Positions 6,639 through 14,351 of a stretch of DNA of 41,404 nt are shown here, piece by piece (within the stretch, counting starts at the first letter, position 1; each line of letters opens with the position of its first letter). The stretch lies in contig CAJOIU010000020.1 of NCBI GenBank assembly GCA_905234855.1, positions 1 to 41,404 of the forward strand, written 5' to 3'. The position numbers and the translations under genes are program-made. The notes under the pieces are model-generated. The model saw nothing but the letters and a program-made list of their open reading frames with translations, did not search any database and was not told the origin of the DNA. The stretch is from an uncultured Oscillospiraceae bacterium (GTDB lineage Bacteria > Bacillota > Clostridia > Oscillospirales > Oscillospiraceae).

Positions 6639-7391
6639 TCATTCGATGCCGAATATCCGGCATTTTGCCATGGCAAAGGCCTCCCGCACGGCATAGTTCG
6701 CCGCAAGCGAGATATGGCCTGTATGCGCCGCCACGCCCACCGGCTCAAAGCCCAGCGCCCGCCCCATATACCGCAGGCGGTGCAGATGGTATTCGCTGGA
6801 TACGAGCGCAACGCGCCCCGTGGGATCGCCGCCGTCGGCCGCGATCACCGCCAGCGAAAAGGCGATATTCTCATAGCTGCTCGTGGCGCGCTCCTCCAAT
6901 AGGATCCTATCCGGCGCGACGCCGTGGGCGGTCAGCCATACGAACATGGCCTGCGCCTCGGTGATATCCTCCCGCGGTCCCTGCCCGCCGGAAACGACGG
7001 CCTTCCCCTCGGGATGCTCCTCGAGCCACGAAAGCGCCGCCTCCATCCGTTCCCGGAGGGACAGGGACGGCGTCTTGCCGTACACCGCCGCGCCGAACAC
7101 GACGGCGTAATCCGCCGAGGTATCCTCGTCGGAGGGCATATCGGCCAAGATCGGGATCTCCAGCAGGAGAAAAAGGGCAAGCCCCGCCGCCAGAAGGCAG
7201 GACAGCGCAATGCCCAGCGCCTTGGCGGTCTTCGAGCCCCACCGGCGCAGCAGCCCGCAGGCCGCAAGGATCAGCGCCAGACCCAGAAAGCACAGCGCCG
7301 TCATGTTATACCCCGCCGGCACGAGCCAGAAAAACGCCGCCGGCAGCAGCGAGACGCCCGCCGCGAGAAGAAGTCCCCCGCCCCGCTTCAT
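6639..7391 (-). CDS. YdcF/SanA-like DUF218 membrane protein
   Basis: 250 aa. About three N-terminal hydrophobic segments (residues 5-25, 30-47, 58-80), then a DUF218 domain: ADYAVVFGAAVYG, VVSGGQGPREDITEA, LLEERATSSYENIAFS and LVSSEYHLHR. This pattern is standard for YdcF/SanA proteins, linked to envelope barrier function or S-adenosylmethionine binding in other bacteria. The start ATG overlaps the ABC-F stop as ATGA (7388-7391), showing translational coupling. Confidence 0.88.
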   Translation of the reverse strand: MKRGGGLLLAAGVSLLPAAFFWLVPAGYNMTALCFLGLALILAACGLLRRWGSKTAKALGIALSCLLAAGLALFLLLEIPILADMPSDEDTSADYAVVFGAAVYGKTPSLSLRERMEAALSWLEEHPEGKAVVSGGQGPREDITEAQAMFVWLTAHGVAPDRILLEERATSSYENIAFSLAVIAADGGDPTGRVALVSSEYHLHRLRYMGRALGFEPVGVAAHTGHISLAANYAVREAFAMAKCRIFGIE

Positions 7392-9259
7392 TCCGCCAGC
7401 GCCTCCCAGCGCAGATACAGCCCGTCCAGCGTCTCGGAAAGCGCCGACTTTTCCTCTCCGAGCTCCATGAGCTTTTGATAGTCCGTGGCGTAGGTCTCCT
7501 CCTCCGCCGCGAGCCGCGCCAGCTCCGCCTCGAGCTTTGCGATCTCCTTTTCCACCTTCGCCGCCTCCCGGGCGGTATTGGGGAGCTTGGAGGCCGAAGC
7601 CGCCGGGGTTTTTTTCTTTTCCGCCTGCTTTTTCGCGGCGCGGGAAAGCTCCGCCTGCCGCGTTTTATAGCTCTGATATTCCGCAAAACCGCCGCGGTAA
7701 TCCGACAGCGCGCCGTCCTTCAGCTCCCATACCCGGGTGGCGAAGGCGTCCACGAACCAGCGGTCGTGGCTCACGAACAGGAGCGTTCCCTCGTAATCCG
7801 CCAGCGCCGCCTCGATCCATTCGCGGCTTGCGATATCGAGGTGGTTCGTCGGCTCGTCAAGGATGAGAAGGTTGATGTCCGATTTCATGAGCATGCACAG
7901 CCGCAGACGGCTCTGCTCGCCGCCGGACAGGGAGCCGACGGTCTTGAAAACGTCCTCGCCGGTGAAGTTGAAAGCGGCGAGGCGATCCCGCGCCTCTTGG
8001 GGCGAGGCTTTGCAGTCGTAAATGAGCGTATCGAGGGCGGAGCGCTCCGGGTGCTCGAAGGTGACGAGCTGCGGCAGATACGCCGTTTTGATGGCGGGGC
8101 CGATGCGCACCCAGCCCTCGTCCGGGGTCTCCTCCCCCAGAATGAGCTTCACAAGGGTGGATTTTCCGCTGCCGTTGTCGCCCATGACGGCCACCCGCTC
8201 CCCCGGCTCGATCAGCAGCTCCAAGTCGGAAAACAGGCGCTTTTCCCCAAAAGCCTTGCCCAGCCCCGCGATGAGCAGCACCTCGTCGCCCCGGAACTCC
8301 TGCTCCTTGAATCGGGCGGAGAGCTTCCGCCCGGTTCTGGGCTTTGGGGCGGTCTGCAGCTTCGCGATGCGCTTTTCCATGGAAAACGCCCGTTTATGGA
8401 GCTTGTCGTTTCCCATGAACGCCCACAGATGCAGCTTGTCTGCCGCCGCCTCCAGATGGGCGATCTCCTTCTGGTTTTTCTCATACAGGGCGAGCTGCTC
8501 CTCATATCGGCGCTGCTTCTCCTCCACGAAAAAGCTGTAGCTGCCGGAATAGAACTCGCATTTGCCGTCCACCAGCTCGATGGTGCGCTGGGCTATGGTA
8601 TCGAGAAACCAGCGGTCATGGCTCACGGTGAGGACGGTGCCGTGGAAATGGAGCAGGAAGTCTTCGAGCCATTCCGTGCTTTTCAGGTCGAGGTGGTTCG
8701 TCGGCTCGTCCAGCAGGAGGATATCCGTGTCCTCCAGCAGCAGCCGGGCGAGATTCACGCGGGTCTTCTCCCCGCCGGAGAGGCTGTCGAAGGCCTGCGC
8801 CCGCATAGGGGCGGTGATATCGAGGCCGTTTGCCACCCGCTCCCGCTCGTAGTCCGCCGCATAGCCGCCGAGGCGCTCAAAATCCGCGGTGAGCCTGTCA
8901 TATCGGCGCAGCACCTCGGGCGAGGCGTCCAGCGCCATGGTCTGCTCCAGCTCGGTCATCTCCGCGCGGATATCATCCAGATGGCGGTGCGCCGAGCGCA
9001 GCACGTCCTCGGTGGTATAGCCCGCGGGATAGACGGGGATCTGGGAGATCAGCCCCACGCGCTTTTGGGCGGGCAGCACGATCTCGCCCTCGTCCGCCTC
9101 GAGCTGGCCGGTGAGGATCTTCAGAAGGGTCGTTTTGCCGGTGCCGTTCGCGCCCAGAAGCGCCACGCGCTCGCCCTCGTTCACATCAAAGCTGACGCCT
9201 TTGAGGATGTCCACCCCGCCGAAGCTCTTTTTTACGTTGTGCAGGGATATGTCGATCAT
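7388..9259 (-). CDS. ABC-F family ATPase (ribosome-associated)
   Basis: 623 aa with two ABC nucleotide-binding domains and no membrane segments. Domain 1 has Walker A GANGTGKTT near residue 36, LSGGEK and LLLDEPTNHLDL; domain 2 has GDNGSGKST near residue 360, LSGGEQ and LILDEPTNHLDI. The linker between them (residues about 240-320, charged, helical) and the KKQAEKKK...KVEKEIAKLEAELARL coiled-coil C-terminus are typical of ABC-F/Uup/YdiF proteins, which act on ribosomes rather than in transport. Some confer antibiotic resistance, but nothing marks this one as such. First gene of the ABC-F, YdcF, NUDIX operon. Confidence 0.93.
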   Translation of the reverse strand: MIDISLHNVKKSFGGVDILKGVSFDVNEGERVALLGANGTGKTTLLKILTGQLEADEGEIVLPAQKRVGLISQIPVYPAGYTTEDVLRSAHRHLDDIRAEMTELEQTMALDASPEVLRRYDRLTADFERLGGYAADYERERVANGLDITAPMRAQAFDSLSGGEKTRVNLARLLLEDTDILLLDEPTNHLDLKSTEWLEDFLLHFHGTVLTVSHDRWFLDTIAQRTIELVDGKCEFYSGSYSFFVEEKQRRYEEQLALYEKNQKEIAHLEAAADKLHLWAFMGNDKLHKRAFSMEKRIAKLQTAPKPRTGRKLSARFKEQEFRGDEVLLIAGLGKAFGEKRLFSDLELLIEPGERVAVMGDNGSGKSTLVKLILGEETPDEGWVRIGPAIKTAYLPQLVTFEHPERSALDTLIYDCKASPQEARDRLAAFNFTGEDVFKTVGSLSGGEQSRLRLCMLMKSDINLLILDEPTNHLDIASREWIEAALADYEGTLLFVSHDRWFVDAFATRVWELKDGALSDYRGGFAEYQSYKTRQAELSRAAKKQAEKKKTPAASASKLPNTAREAAKVEKEIAKLEAELARLAAEEETYATDYQKLMELGEEKSALSETLDGLYLRWEALAE

Positions 9260-9373
9260 CGTTTCTTTCCTTATGGTTCATGGGCGGAGGCGGAAGGTGC
9301 GCCATGCCGAACGGTCGGCCGGAAGGTTTCAGCGAGGCGGGGTACAGCTTCCGCCGGCACGCCTCCGGGATGC

Positions 9374-10681
9374 TCAGCCGAATACCGCCTTCTGCAATAC
9401 GGTGTTCGCGATGGGCGAGGCCACGGCATACCCGCCGCCGCCATGCTCCACCAGCACCACGAAGGCAAGCGGCGCGTCGCTGTTCGTGATAAAGCCCGCA
9501 AACCACGCATGGCTGGTACCGTCGCCGAATTCCGCCGTGCCGGTCTTGGCGTGCATCGAAAGGCCGGGATAATTGCCCGCGCCGTAATTGTATTCCACGT
9601 TATAGCTCATAAGCTCCGAGAGCGTCCGGGCGGTCTCGGCCTCCATGATACGCTCCGAGCCGTTCGACTTTCCCGCGAGGATGGAGGGCTCCGTCACCAC
9701 GCCGTCGTTTGCGATGGCGCCCATGAGCCGCAGGAGCGAATAGGGCACCACGAGGTCGTTGTACTGCCCGATGCCCTCCCACGCGGTATCGGCGCTGTTT
9801 TCGCCGCTCTCCACGCTGCCGGCGGCGGTCTCGATGCCGTTTAAGTCATGGGTCGAGGTAAGGCCGTATTTCTCGGCATAGGCCGCGATGGTATCGCCGC
9901 CGAGCTGCTGGGCGATCTGCGCGAAGGCACAGTTGCAGGAATGCGCCAGCGCCTGCTCCACCGTGAGGGTGCCGTGGGTGCCGGAGCACTTGATGCGCTG
10001 CCCGTCCACCTCCAGCGAGCCGCCGCAATAGAAGGTCTGCTCAAAAAGATCGGGGATATTCTCGATGGCCGCCGCCAGCGTTACGAGCTTGAACACCGAG
10101 CCCGGCACGAAGCTCGCGCTGATGGCGCGGTTTATATACACGCCCTCATAATCGCTGTCGTCCGCGTCAAAGCCCACGTTGGGGTCATAGGAGCGGGAGG
10201 AGGTCATGCAGAGGATCTCCCCCGTCTCGTAGTTATACACCAGCACCGCGCCCCTGCGCCCGTTCAGGGCGTTATAGGCCGCGACGTTCAGATCGGCGTC
10301 GATGGAGAGCTTCACCGTGCCGCCCTCGCCCGTGGTGCCGGTGAGGATCGAATAGCCGATGAGCTTCGAGCGGAAGGCCGAAAGCGCGCCGGTGCCGATA
10401 TTCCCCTTCATATCCCCCACGGCATGGAGGCACGCCCGGCGCACATCCGCCGACTCCGCATAGCCGAAGGCGGATTCGCCGGAAAAGGCCAGCAGCACGC
10501 CGTTTCGATCCGTGACGGCGCCGCGGTTGATGACGCCGCCGGAATACACGCTGTCGTTGGCGTAAAACGACGCCCAGTCACCCCCGTCCCGGGCAAGGCG
10601 AAAGAGGTAAATCCCCATGCCCGCGACGATCAGCGCCGCGAGGATCAGCGCCGCGAAGGAGCGTGTCGTGACTTTTTTCAT
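9374..10681 (-). CDS. Class B penicillin-binding protein (transpeptidase), PbpA/FtsI-like
   Basis: 435 aa. An N-terminal membrane anchor (residues 8-27), a short dimerisation region and a transpeptidase domain with SVFK (S195 nucleophile, K198), SCN (248-250) and KTG (379-381). It cross-links peptidoglycan outside the membrane. Its ATG overlaps the stop of the FHA-SEDS gene as ATGA (10678-10681), so the two proteins are made together as a SEDS-bPBP synthase pair. It is short for a FtsI protein because the N-terminal pedestal is reduced, as in mycobacterial PbpA-like forms. A 114-base gap with no clear terminator separates it from the ABC-F gene. Confidence 0.93.
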   Translation of the reverse strand: MKKVTTRSFAALILAALIVAGMGIYLFRLARDGGDWASFYANDSVYSGGVINRGAVTDRNGVLLAFSGESAFGYAESADVRRACLHAVGDMKGNIGTGALSAFRSKLIGYSILTGTTGEGGTVKLSIDADLNVAAYNALNGRRGAVLVYNYETGEILCMTSSRSYDPNVGFDADDSDYEGVYINRAISASFVPGSVFKLVTLAAAIENIPDLFEQTFYCGGSLEVDGQRIKCSGTHGTLTVEQALAHSCNCAFAQIAQQLGGDTIAAYAEKYGLTSTHDLNGIETAAGSVESGENSADTAWEGIGQYNDLVVPYSLLRLMGAIANDGVVTEPSILAGKSNGSERIMEAETARTLSELMSYNVEYNYGAGNYPGLSMHAKTGTAEFGDGTSHAWFAGFITNSDAPLAFVVLVEHGGGGYAVASPIANTVLQKAVFG

Positions 10682-12444
10682 AAAACGCCTCCTTCCGCTT
10701 CCCCTTCCGCGTCCTCCGGCGGAAGCTCATCCTCCACCCCCGCGCCGCCGGAGAATTTCTCCGGCCGCTTCACGGCAAAGCTCGCCCGGGCGCGGATATC
10801 CGACCCCTTTATGAAGGCCAGCAGCGCCCAGCACGAAATCAGGCTCGAGCCGCCCCGGGACACAAAGGGGAACGTCACCCCCGTAAACGGCAGGATATCC
10901 ATGGTGCCGAAGACGTTCAGGGCAAGCTGCGTCATCATCATGGTGACGGCGGCCGCCGCCGCGATGACGAAATAGGACGAGCGCCCGGCGGAGGCGTTTT
11001 TCACCACGAACCCCGCCAGCACGAGGATGGAGGCCACGCAGCACAGGCCGGGGATGAGCCCGAGCTCCTCGCATATCATGGCGAACACCATATCCGTATC
11101 CGCCGCCACGACCTCTTCGAACCAGCCGTTGCCCGCGCCCTGGCCGAAGAAGCCGCCGCTGGCAGCGGCGCTCATGGCGCGCGCCTGCTGGTAGCCTTTA
11201 TTGTAAACGTCGTCCCACACATGCCCCCATGTGGCGAAGCGCTCCACGATATAGGGCTTCACCGTCAGCACCAGCATCACGCCCAAAACGGCGGCAGTCA
11301 CCGCGAGAAACACCGTGGCGAAGCTGCCCGAGCGCATGAACGAGATCACGAGAAACGCCACGAAAAATACCAGCGCCGTGCCGAAATCGCTCATGAGCGC
11401 CAGCGCGCCCACGCAGGCGGCGGAAAAGCCGATGAACACAAACAGGTTCCGATTCACGAACAATCGGTCAAGGGTCGCCGCCCCGGCATAGATATAGAGG
11501 ATCTTTACAAATTCCGAGGGCTGGAAGCGGAAGCCCGCGATCTCCACCCAGTTCTGCGCGCCGTTCGTGACCTCCGCCAGCACGAGGTTCAGGGCGAGAA
11601 ACGCCAGCGCCGCGATGAGGGCGGGCAGCCGCAGGGATTTCATGCGGCGCAGGTCGCGCATCCAGATGCCGAGAAAAAGAAACAGCGCCAGGCCCGCCAG
11701 CAGGAACACGAGCTGCTTCAGGATCGCCCCCGGCACGGAGGACGCCGCCACGCTCAAGCCTATCGTTGTGAGGAAAAAGCCCAGAAGCTCCACCTCAAAC
11801 CCCCGTTGGCCGGAGGCGCGCAGCACGATGAAATACAGCCATTGCAGCAGGCACAGCCCCGCAAACGCCACGGCCACGGTCACCGTCGCCCGGGGGTTAT
11901 AGGCGAGCTGCTCCAGCGTCAGCAGGATCTGCATGGCCGTCAGCAGCAGCAGCGTTCCCGCCGGGCGCACGTTCCGCCCCGGCATATGCCGGTATTTGAG
12001 GAGCGACGCCCGCTCCTCCTCCGTCAGATCGACGAACCGGGCGGGCACGTCCCCCAGCGTCAGCACGTCCGCGTCAGCGATGGGAAGGCCGCCCGCGGCG
12101 GCGATCCTGCCGTTCACCTGCGTGACGCCCTTGCCGAGGTTATAGACCGTCCACCCGCCGTCGGCGCTGCGGATGAGGCAGGCATGCAGTTTTTCCAGAG
12201 AGGGATGCTCGATATAGGCGTCCGCGGATTTCTGCCGCCCCACGATGCATTCCCAATGGCGCAGCGGCACCATGACCTCGCCGGGGAAATAGAGATATGC
12301 CCACGTTTCCGGCTCATACCGCTCCCGCAGCATACTGCGCACACAGCGCACCACGATCAGCACCGCCAGAAGCGGCACGACGTATCGCGCGAGGTTTGCC
12401 AGCAGCGCCGCGGAGCCGCCGAATAGAAATTCCGTTATGTCCAT
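10678..12444 (-). CDS. FHA-domain / SEDS (FtsW/RodA/SpoVE) fusion
   Basis: 588 aa. One membrane helix (residues 18-36), then a cytoplasmic FHA-like domain (about 62-138: VGRQKSADAYI, SLEKLHACLI, WTVYNLGKGVTQVNG), then a SEDS polymerase domain (about 160-560) with FRFQPSEFVK, the ADTDMVFAMICEELG segment carrying D451 and FVSRGGSS. A charged C-terminal tail follows. FHA domains bind phosphothreonine, so the fusion suggests control by a Ser/Thr kinase that is not in this window. The order FHA, RodA-type, PbpA-type matches the actinobacterial fhaB-rodA-pbpA cluster, but here the first two are one protein. GGAGGAG precedes ATG 12444. Confidence 0.92.
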   Translation of the reverse strand: MDITEFLFGGSAALLANLARYVVPLLAVLIVVRCVRSMLRERYEPETWAYLYFPGEVMVPLRHWECIVGRQKSADAYIEHPSLEKLHACLIRSADGGWTVYNLGKGVTQVNGRIAAAGGLPIADADVLTLGDVPARFVDLTEEERASLLKYRHMPGRNVRPAGTLLLLTAMQILLTLEQLAYNPRATVTVAVAFAGLCLLQWLYFIVLRASGQRGFEVELLGFFLTTIGLSVAASSVPGAILKQLVFLLAGLALFLFLGIWMRDLRRMKSLRLPALIAALAFLALNLVLAEVTNGAQNWVEIAGFRFQPSEFVKILYIYAGAATLDRLFVNRNLFVFIGFSAACVGALALMSDFGTALVFFVAFLVISFMRSGSFATVFLAVTAAVLGVMLVLTVKPYIVERFATWGHVWDDVYNKGYQQARAMSAAASGGFFGQGAGNGWFEEVVAADTDMVFAMICEELGLIPGLCCVASILVLAGFVVKNASAGRSSYFVIAAAAAVTMMMTQLALNVFGTMDILPFTGVTFPFVSRGGSSLISCWALLAFIKGSDIRARASFAVKRPEKFSGGAGVEDELPPEDAEGEAEGGVL

Positions 12445-12471
12445 GCTGGGATTTCTCCTCCGAATAAGCTA

Positions 12472-12500
12472 TTGACATTATACATTTTTGTAACTAAGAT
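12472..12500 (+). promoter_or_regulatory. Promoter placing +1 at the start codon of the NusG-II gene
   Basis: TTGACA (12472-12477), a 17-base spacer, then TAAGAT (12495-12500). The start codon is at 12508, only seven bases after the -10 box, and no Shine-Dalgarno sequence lies between. The transcript may be leaderless. Confidence 0.6.
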
Positions 12501-12507
12501 GTAAACT

Positions 12508-12858
12508 ATGAAACGAAAAACGCTTTTCTGGATCGTGCTCTTCGCCGTGCTCGCGGCAGCGTCCGCGGGGATGTATCTCCTGCGGGGCGGCGCGGGCGGA
12601 ACGGTGGCCGCCGTGTATGTGGACGGCGAGCTGCGGGATCGCATCGATCTTTCCGCGGCGGTGATCCCCTATGAGCTCACCGTGGAAACCGAATACGGCT
12701 ATAACACCCTGCGCGTCAGCCACGGCGCCGTCGAGGTGGCGGAGGCCGACTGCGACGAGCAGGTCTGCGTGCATCAAGGCGCCATCCGGGACAGCCTCGT
12801 TCCCATCGTATGCCTGCCCCACCGGCTGGTGATCCAGATCGAGGAGCCGGAGCCATGA
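12508..12858 (+). CDS. NusG domain II-containing small membrane protein
   Basis: 116 aa. A signal-anchor helix (residues 7-25) is followed by a NusG domain II-like fold outside the membrane. The C-terminal half carries the family's conserved cysteine/histidine pattern: CDEQVCVHQGAI and IVCLPHRLVIQI. This is unrelated in role to transcription factor NusG. Genes of this type are commonly found beside Gx/Hpre_diP_synt_I transporters, as here, where its TGA overlaps the next ATG (12855-12858). Function unproven; redox or flavoprotein-linked roles have been suggested from context. There is no ribosome binding site. Confidence 0.85.
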   Translation: MKRKTLFWIVLFAVLAAASAGMYLLRGGAGGTVAAVYVDGELRDRIDLSAAVIPYELTVETEYGYNTLRVSHGAVEVAEADCDEQVCVHQGAIRDSLVPIVCLPHRLVIQIEEPEP

Positions 12859-13355
12859 GAGGGACGAAAAAGCTCGTGTTCATGGCGCTGCTGGCCGCCA
12901 TTTCCCTCGTCGTATGGGTCATCGAGGCGCAGATCCCCGCGCCCATCCCCGTGCCGGGGGTGAAGCTCGGTCTTGCCAGCGTCGTCACCCTCACCGCCAT
13001 GGCGCTGCTGGGGCGGAAGGAGGCGCTGGCGGTGCTGCTCGTCCGCATCGTGCTGGCCGGCGTGTTCGCGGGCAGCTTTTCCGCCATCCTGTTTTCGCTG
13101 GCGGGGGGGCTTCTGTCATGGCTCGTCATGGCGCTGACCCTCGGCCTTTTCCCGGAAAACCGCCTGTGGGTGGTGAGCGTTTTCGGCGCGATCGCCCATA
13201 ACGCGGGGCAGCTTCTCGCCGCCATGCTGGTGACGAAAACGACCGCCCTCATCGCCTATGCCCCGGCGCTTTTGTGCGCCGCCATCGTGACGGGCGCCTT
13301 CACCGGCGCCGCCGCCCAAGCCCTGCAAAAGCCCCTCCGGGGGCATATCCGCTGA
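12855..13355 (+). CDS. Gx transporter family / Hpre_diP_synt_I membrane protein
   Basis: 166 aa from ATG 12855, which overlaps the upstream stop (ATGA). Five or so hydrophobic helices; the N-terminal IEAQIPAPIPVPGVKLGLAS segment is the family hallmark. Older annotation calls this heptaprenyl diphosphate synthase component I, but the fold resembles ECF-type S components, and members are now listed as Gx transporters. The substrate is unknown. Pairing with a NusG-II protein is conserved in clostridia. Confidence 0.87.
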   Translation: MRGTKKLVFMALLAAISLVVWVIEAQIPAPIPVPGVKLGLASVVTLTAMALLGRKEALAVLLVRIVLAGVFAGSFSAILFSLAGGLLSWLVMALTLGLFPENRLWVVSVFGAIAHNAGQLLAAMLVTKTTALIAYAPALLCAAIVTGAFTGAAAQALQKPLRGHIR

Positions 13356-13369
13356 AAGAAGGAATGACC

Positions 13370-14290
13370 ATGATCGACCGCAAAGCCTTGAAAATCAACG
13401 CCCGCGCCGCCCTGCGGGAGGCGCGCCCCCATCCCGCTTGGATCACGCTGGCCGTCACCGGCATCACGCTGGTGCTGCAGCTTCTCAACATGAGCCTGAA
13501 CGGCGACCTTGAAGCCTACCGCACCATGTATACATCGGCGGCAAACGGGGATTTCACCCTCATCACCGCCACCGGCTCCACCAGCTTCCTCGGCTCCCTG
13601 CTGGCCTTCGCGCTGGAGCTGATGCTGATGGTGGTCTCCGTGGGCTATCTGCTCTACTGCATGCGGGTCAGCCGGAGGCAGAAGGCCTCTGTGGGGGACG
13701 TGTTCGACGCCTTCGGGATGTTCCTGCGGGTGGTGGTGCTCAGCTTTGTGAAAAACCTCGTGCTGTCCCTGTGGCTGTTTCTTTATGCCGTCCCCGCCTC
13801 CGTGCTGCTGGCGCCCTCGCTGATGGCCGCCGCCGGGATGCCCGTTCCGGCGCTGCCCTTCGATATCGCGCCGGAAGTGGCGCTCGTCGTGTGTCTGCCG
13901 CTGCTGATCCCCTTCGTCATCGCCGCCTATAACTACAGCCTCGCGGAATTCATCCTGCTGGATAACCCCACCTTCCCGGCGCTGCAATGCCTCGGCCTCA
14001 GCCGCATGGCCATGCAGGGGTATAAATGGGAGCGGTTCAAGCTCGACCTGAGCTTCATCGGCTGGTTTTTGCTCTCCCTCATCCCCTTCGTGACCCTGTG
14101 GGTGCAGCCGTATGTGACCGTCACCCGCGTCGGCTTCTACGAGGAGATCATGCCCGGCTTTATGGAAAAGCTCCGCACCGTGCCCGCCCGGGCCATGCCC
14201 CGGAACACGGATTACCACATCCCCGGCGAACCGACCGCTCCCCCGCCCTCCGATCCCCCGGAGGACGGGCAGGAGGACGAAAAAGAATAA
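13370..14290 (+). CDS. DUF975 family multi-pass membrane protein
   Basis: 306 aa from ATG 13370, six to seven bases after AAGGA; an in-frame ATG at 13364 is too close. DUF975 pattern: an N-terminal RKALKINARAALRE cytoplasmic segment, about five helices, a central SRMAMQGYKWERFKLDLSFIG segment, and a proline/acid-rich cytoplasmic tail (PTAPPPSDPPEDGQEDEKE). Function of the family is not known. It follows the Gx gene by 14 bases and ends the operon before a strong bidirectional terminator. Confidence 0.85.
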   Translation: MIDRKALKINARAALREARPHPAWITLAVTGITLVLQLLNMSLNGDLEAYRTMYTSAANGDFTLITATGSTSFLGSLLAFALELMLMVVSVGYLLYCMRVSRRQKASVGDVFDAFGMFLRVVVLSFVKNLVLSLWLFLYAVPASVLLAPSLMAAAGMPVPALPFDIAPEVALVVCLPLLIPFVIAAYNYSLAEFILLDNPTFPALQCLGLSRMAMQGYKWERFKLDLSFIGWFLLSLIPFVTLWVQPYVTVTRVGFYEEIMPGFMEKLRTVPARAMPRNTDYHIPGEPTAPPPSDPPEDGQEDEKE

Positions 14291-14294
14291 ACGC

Positions 14295-14346
14295 AAAACC
14301 GCCCCGGCTTTCCGCGCTAAGCGGAGACCGGGGCGGCGGTTTTTTG
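14295..14346. terminator. Strong bidirectional terminator
   Basis: CCGCCCCGG (14299-14307) pairs with CCGGGGCGG (14328-14336), and an inner TCCGC/GCGGA helix extends the stem. It is flanked by AAAA on the left and TTTTTT on the right, serving the DUF975 gene and the convergent Fn3-protein gene. Confidence 0.92.
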
Positions 14347-14351
14347 TTGTA

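Noticed and set aside
7475-9844. 789-aa plus-strand open frame across the ABC-F gene
   Set aside because: Lies antisense to a well-conserved ABC-F gene with clear motifs; no ribosome binding site or recognisable domain.
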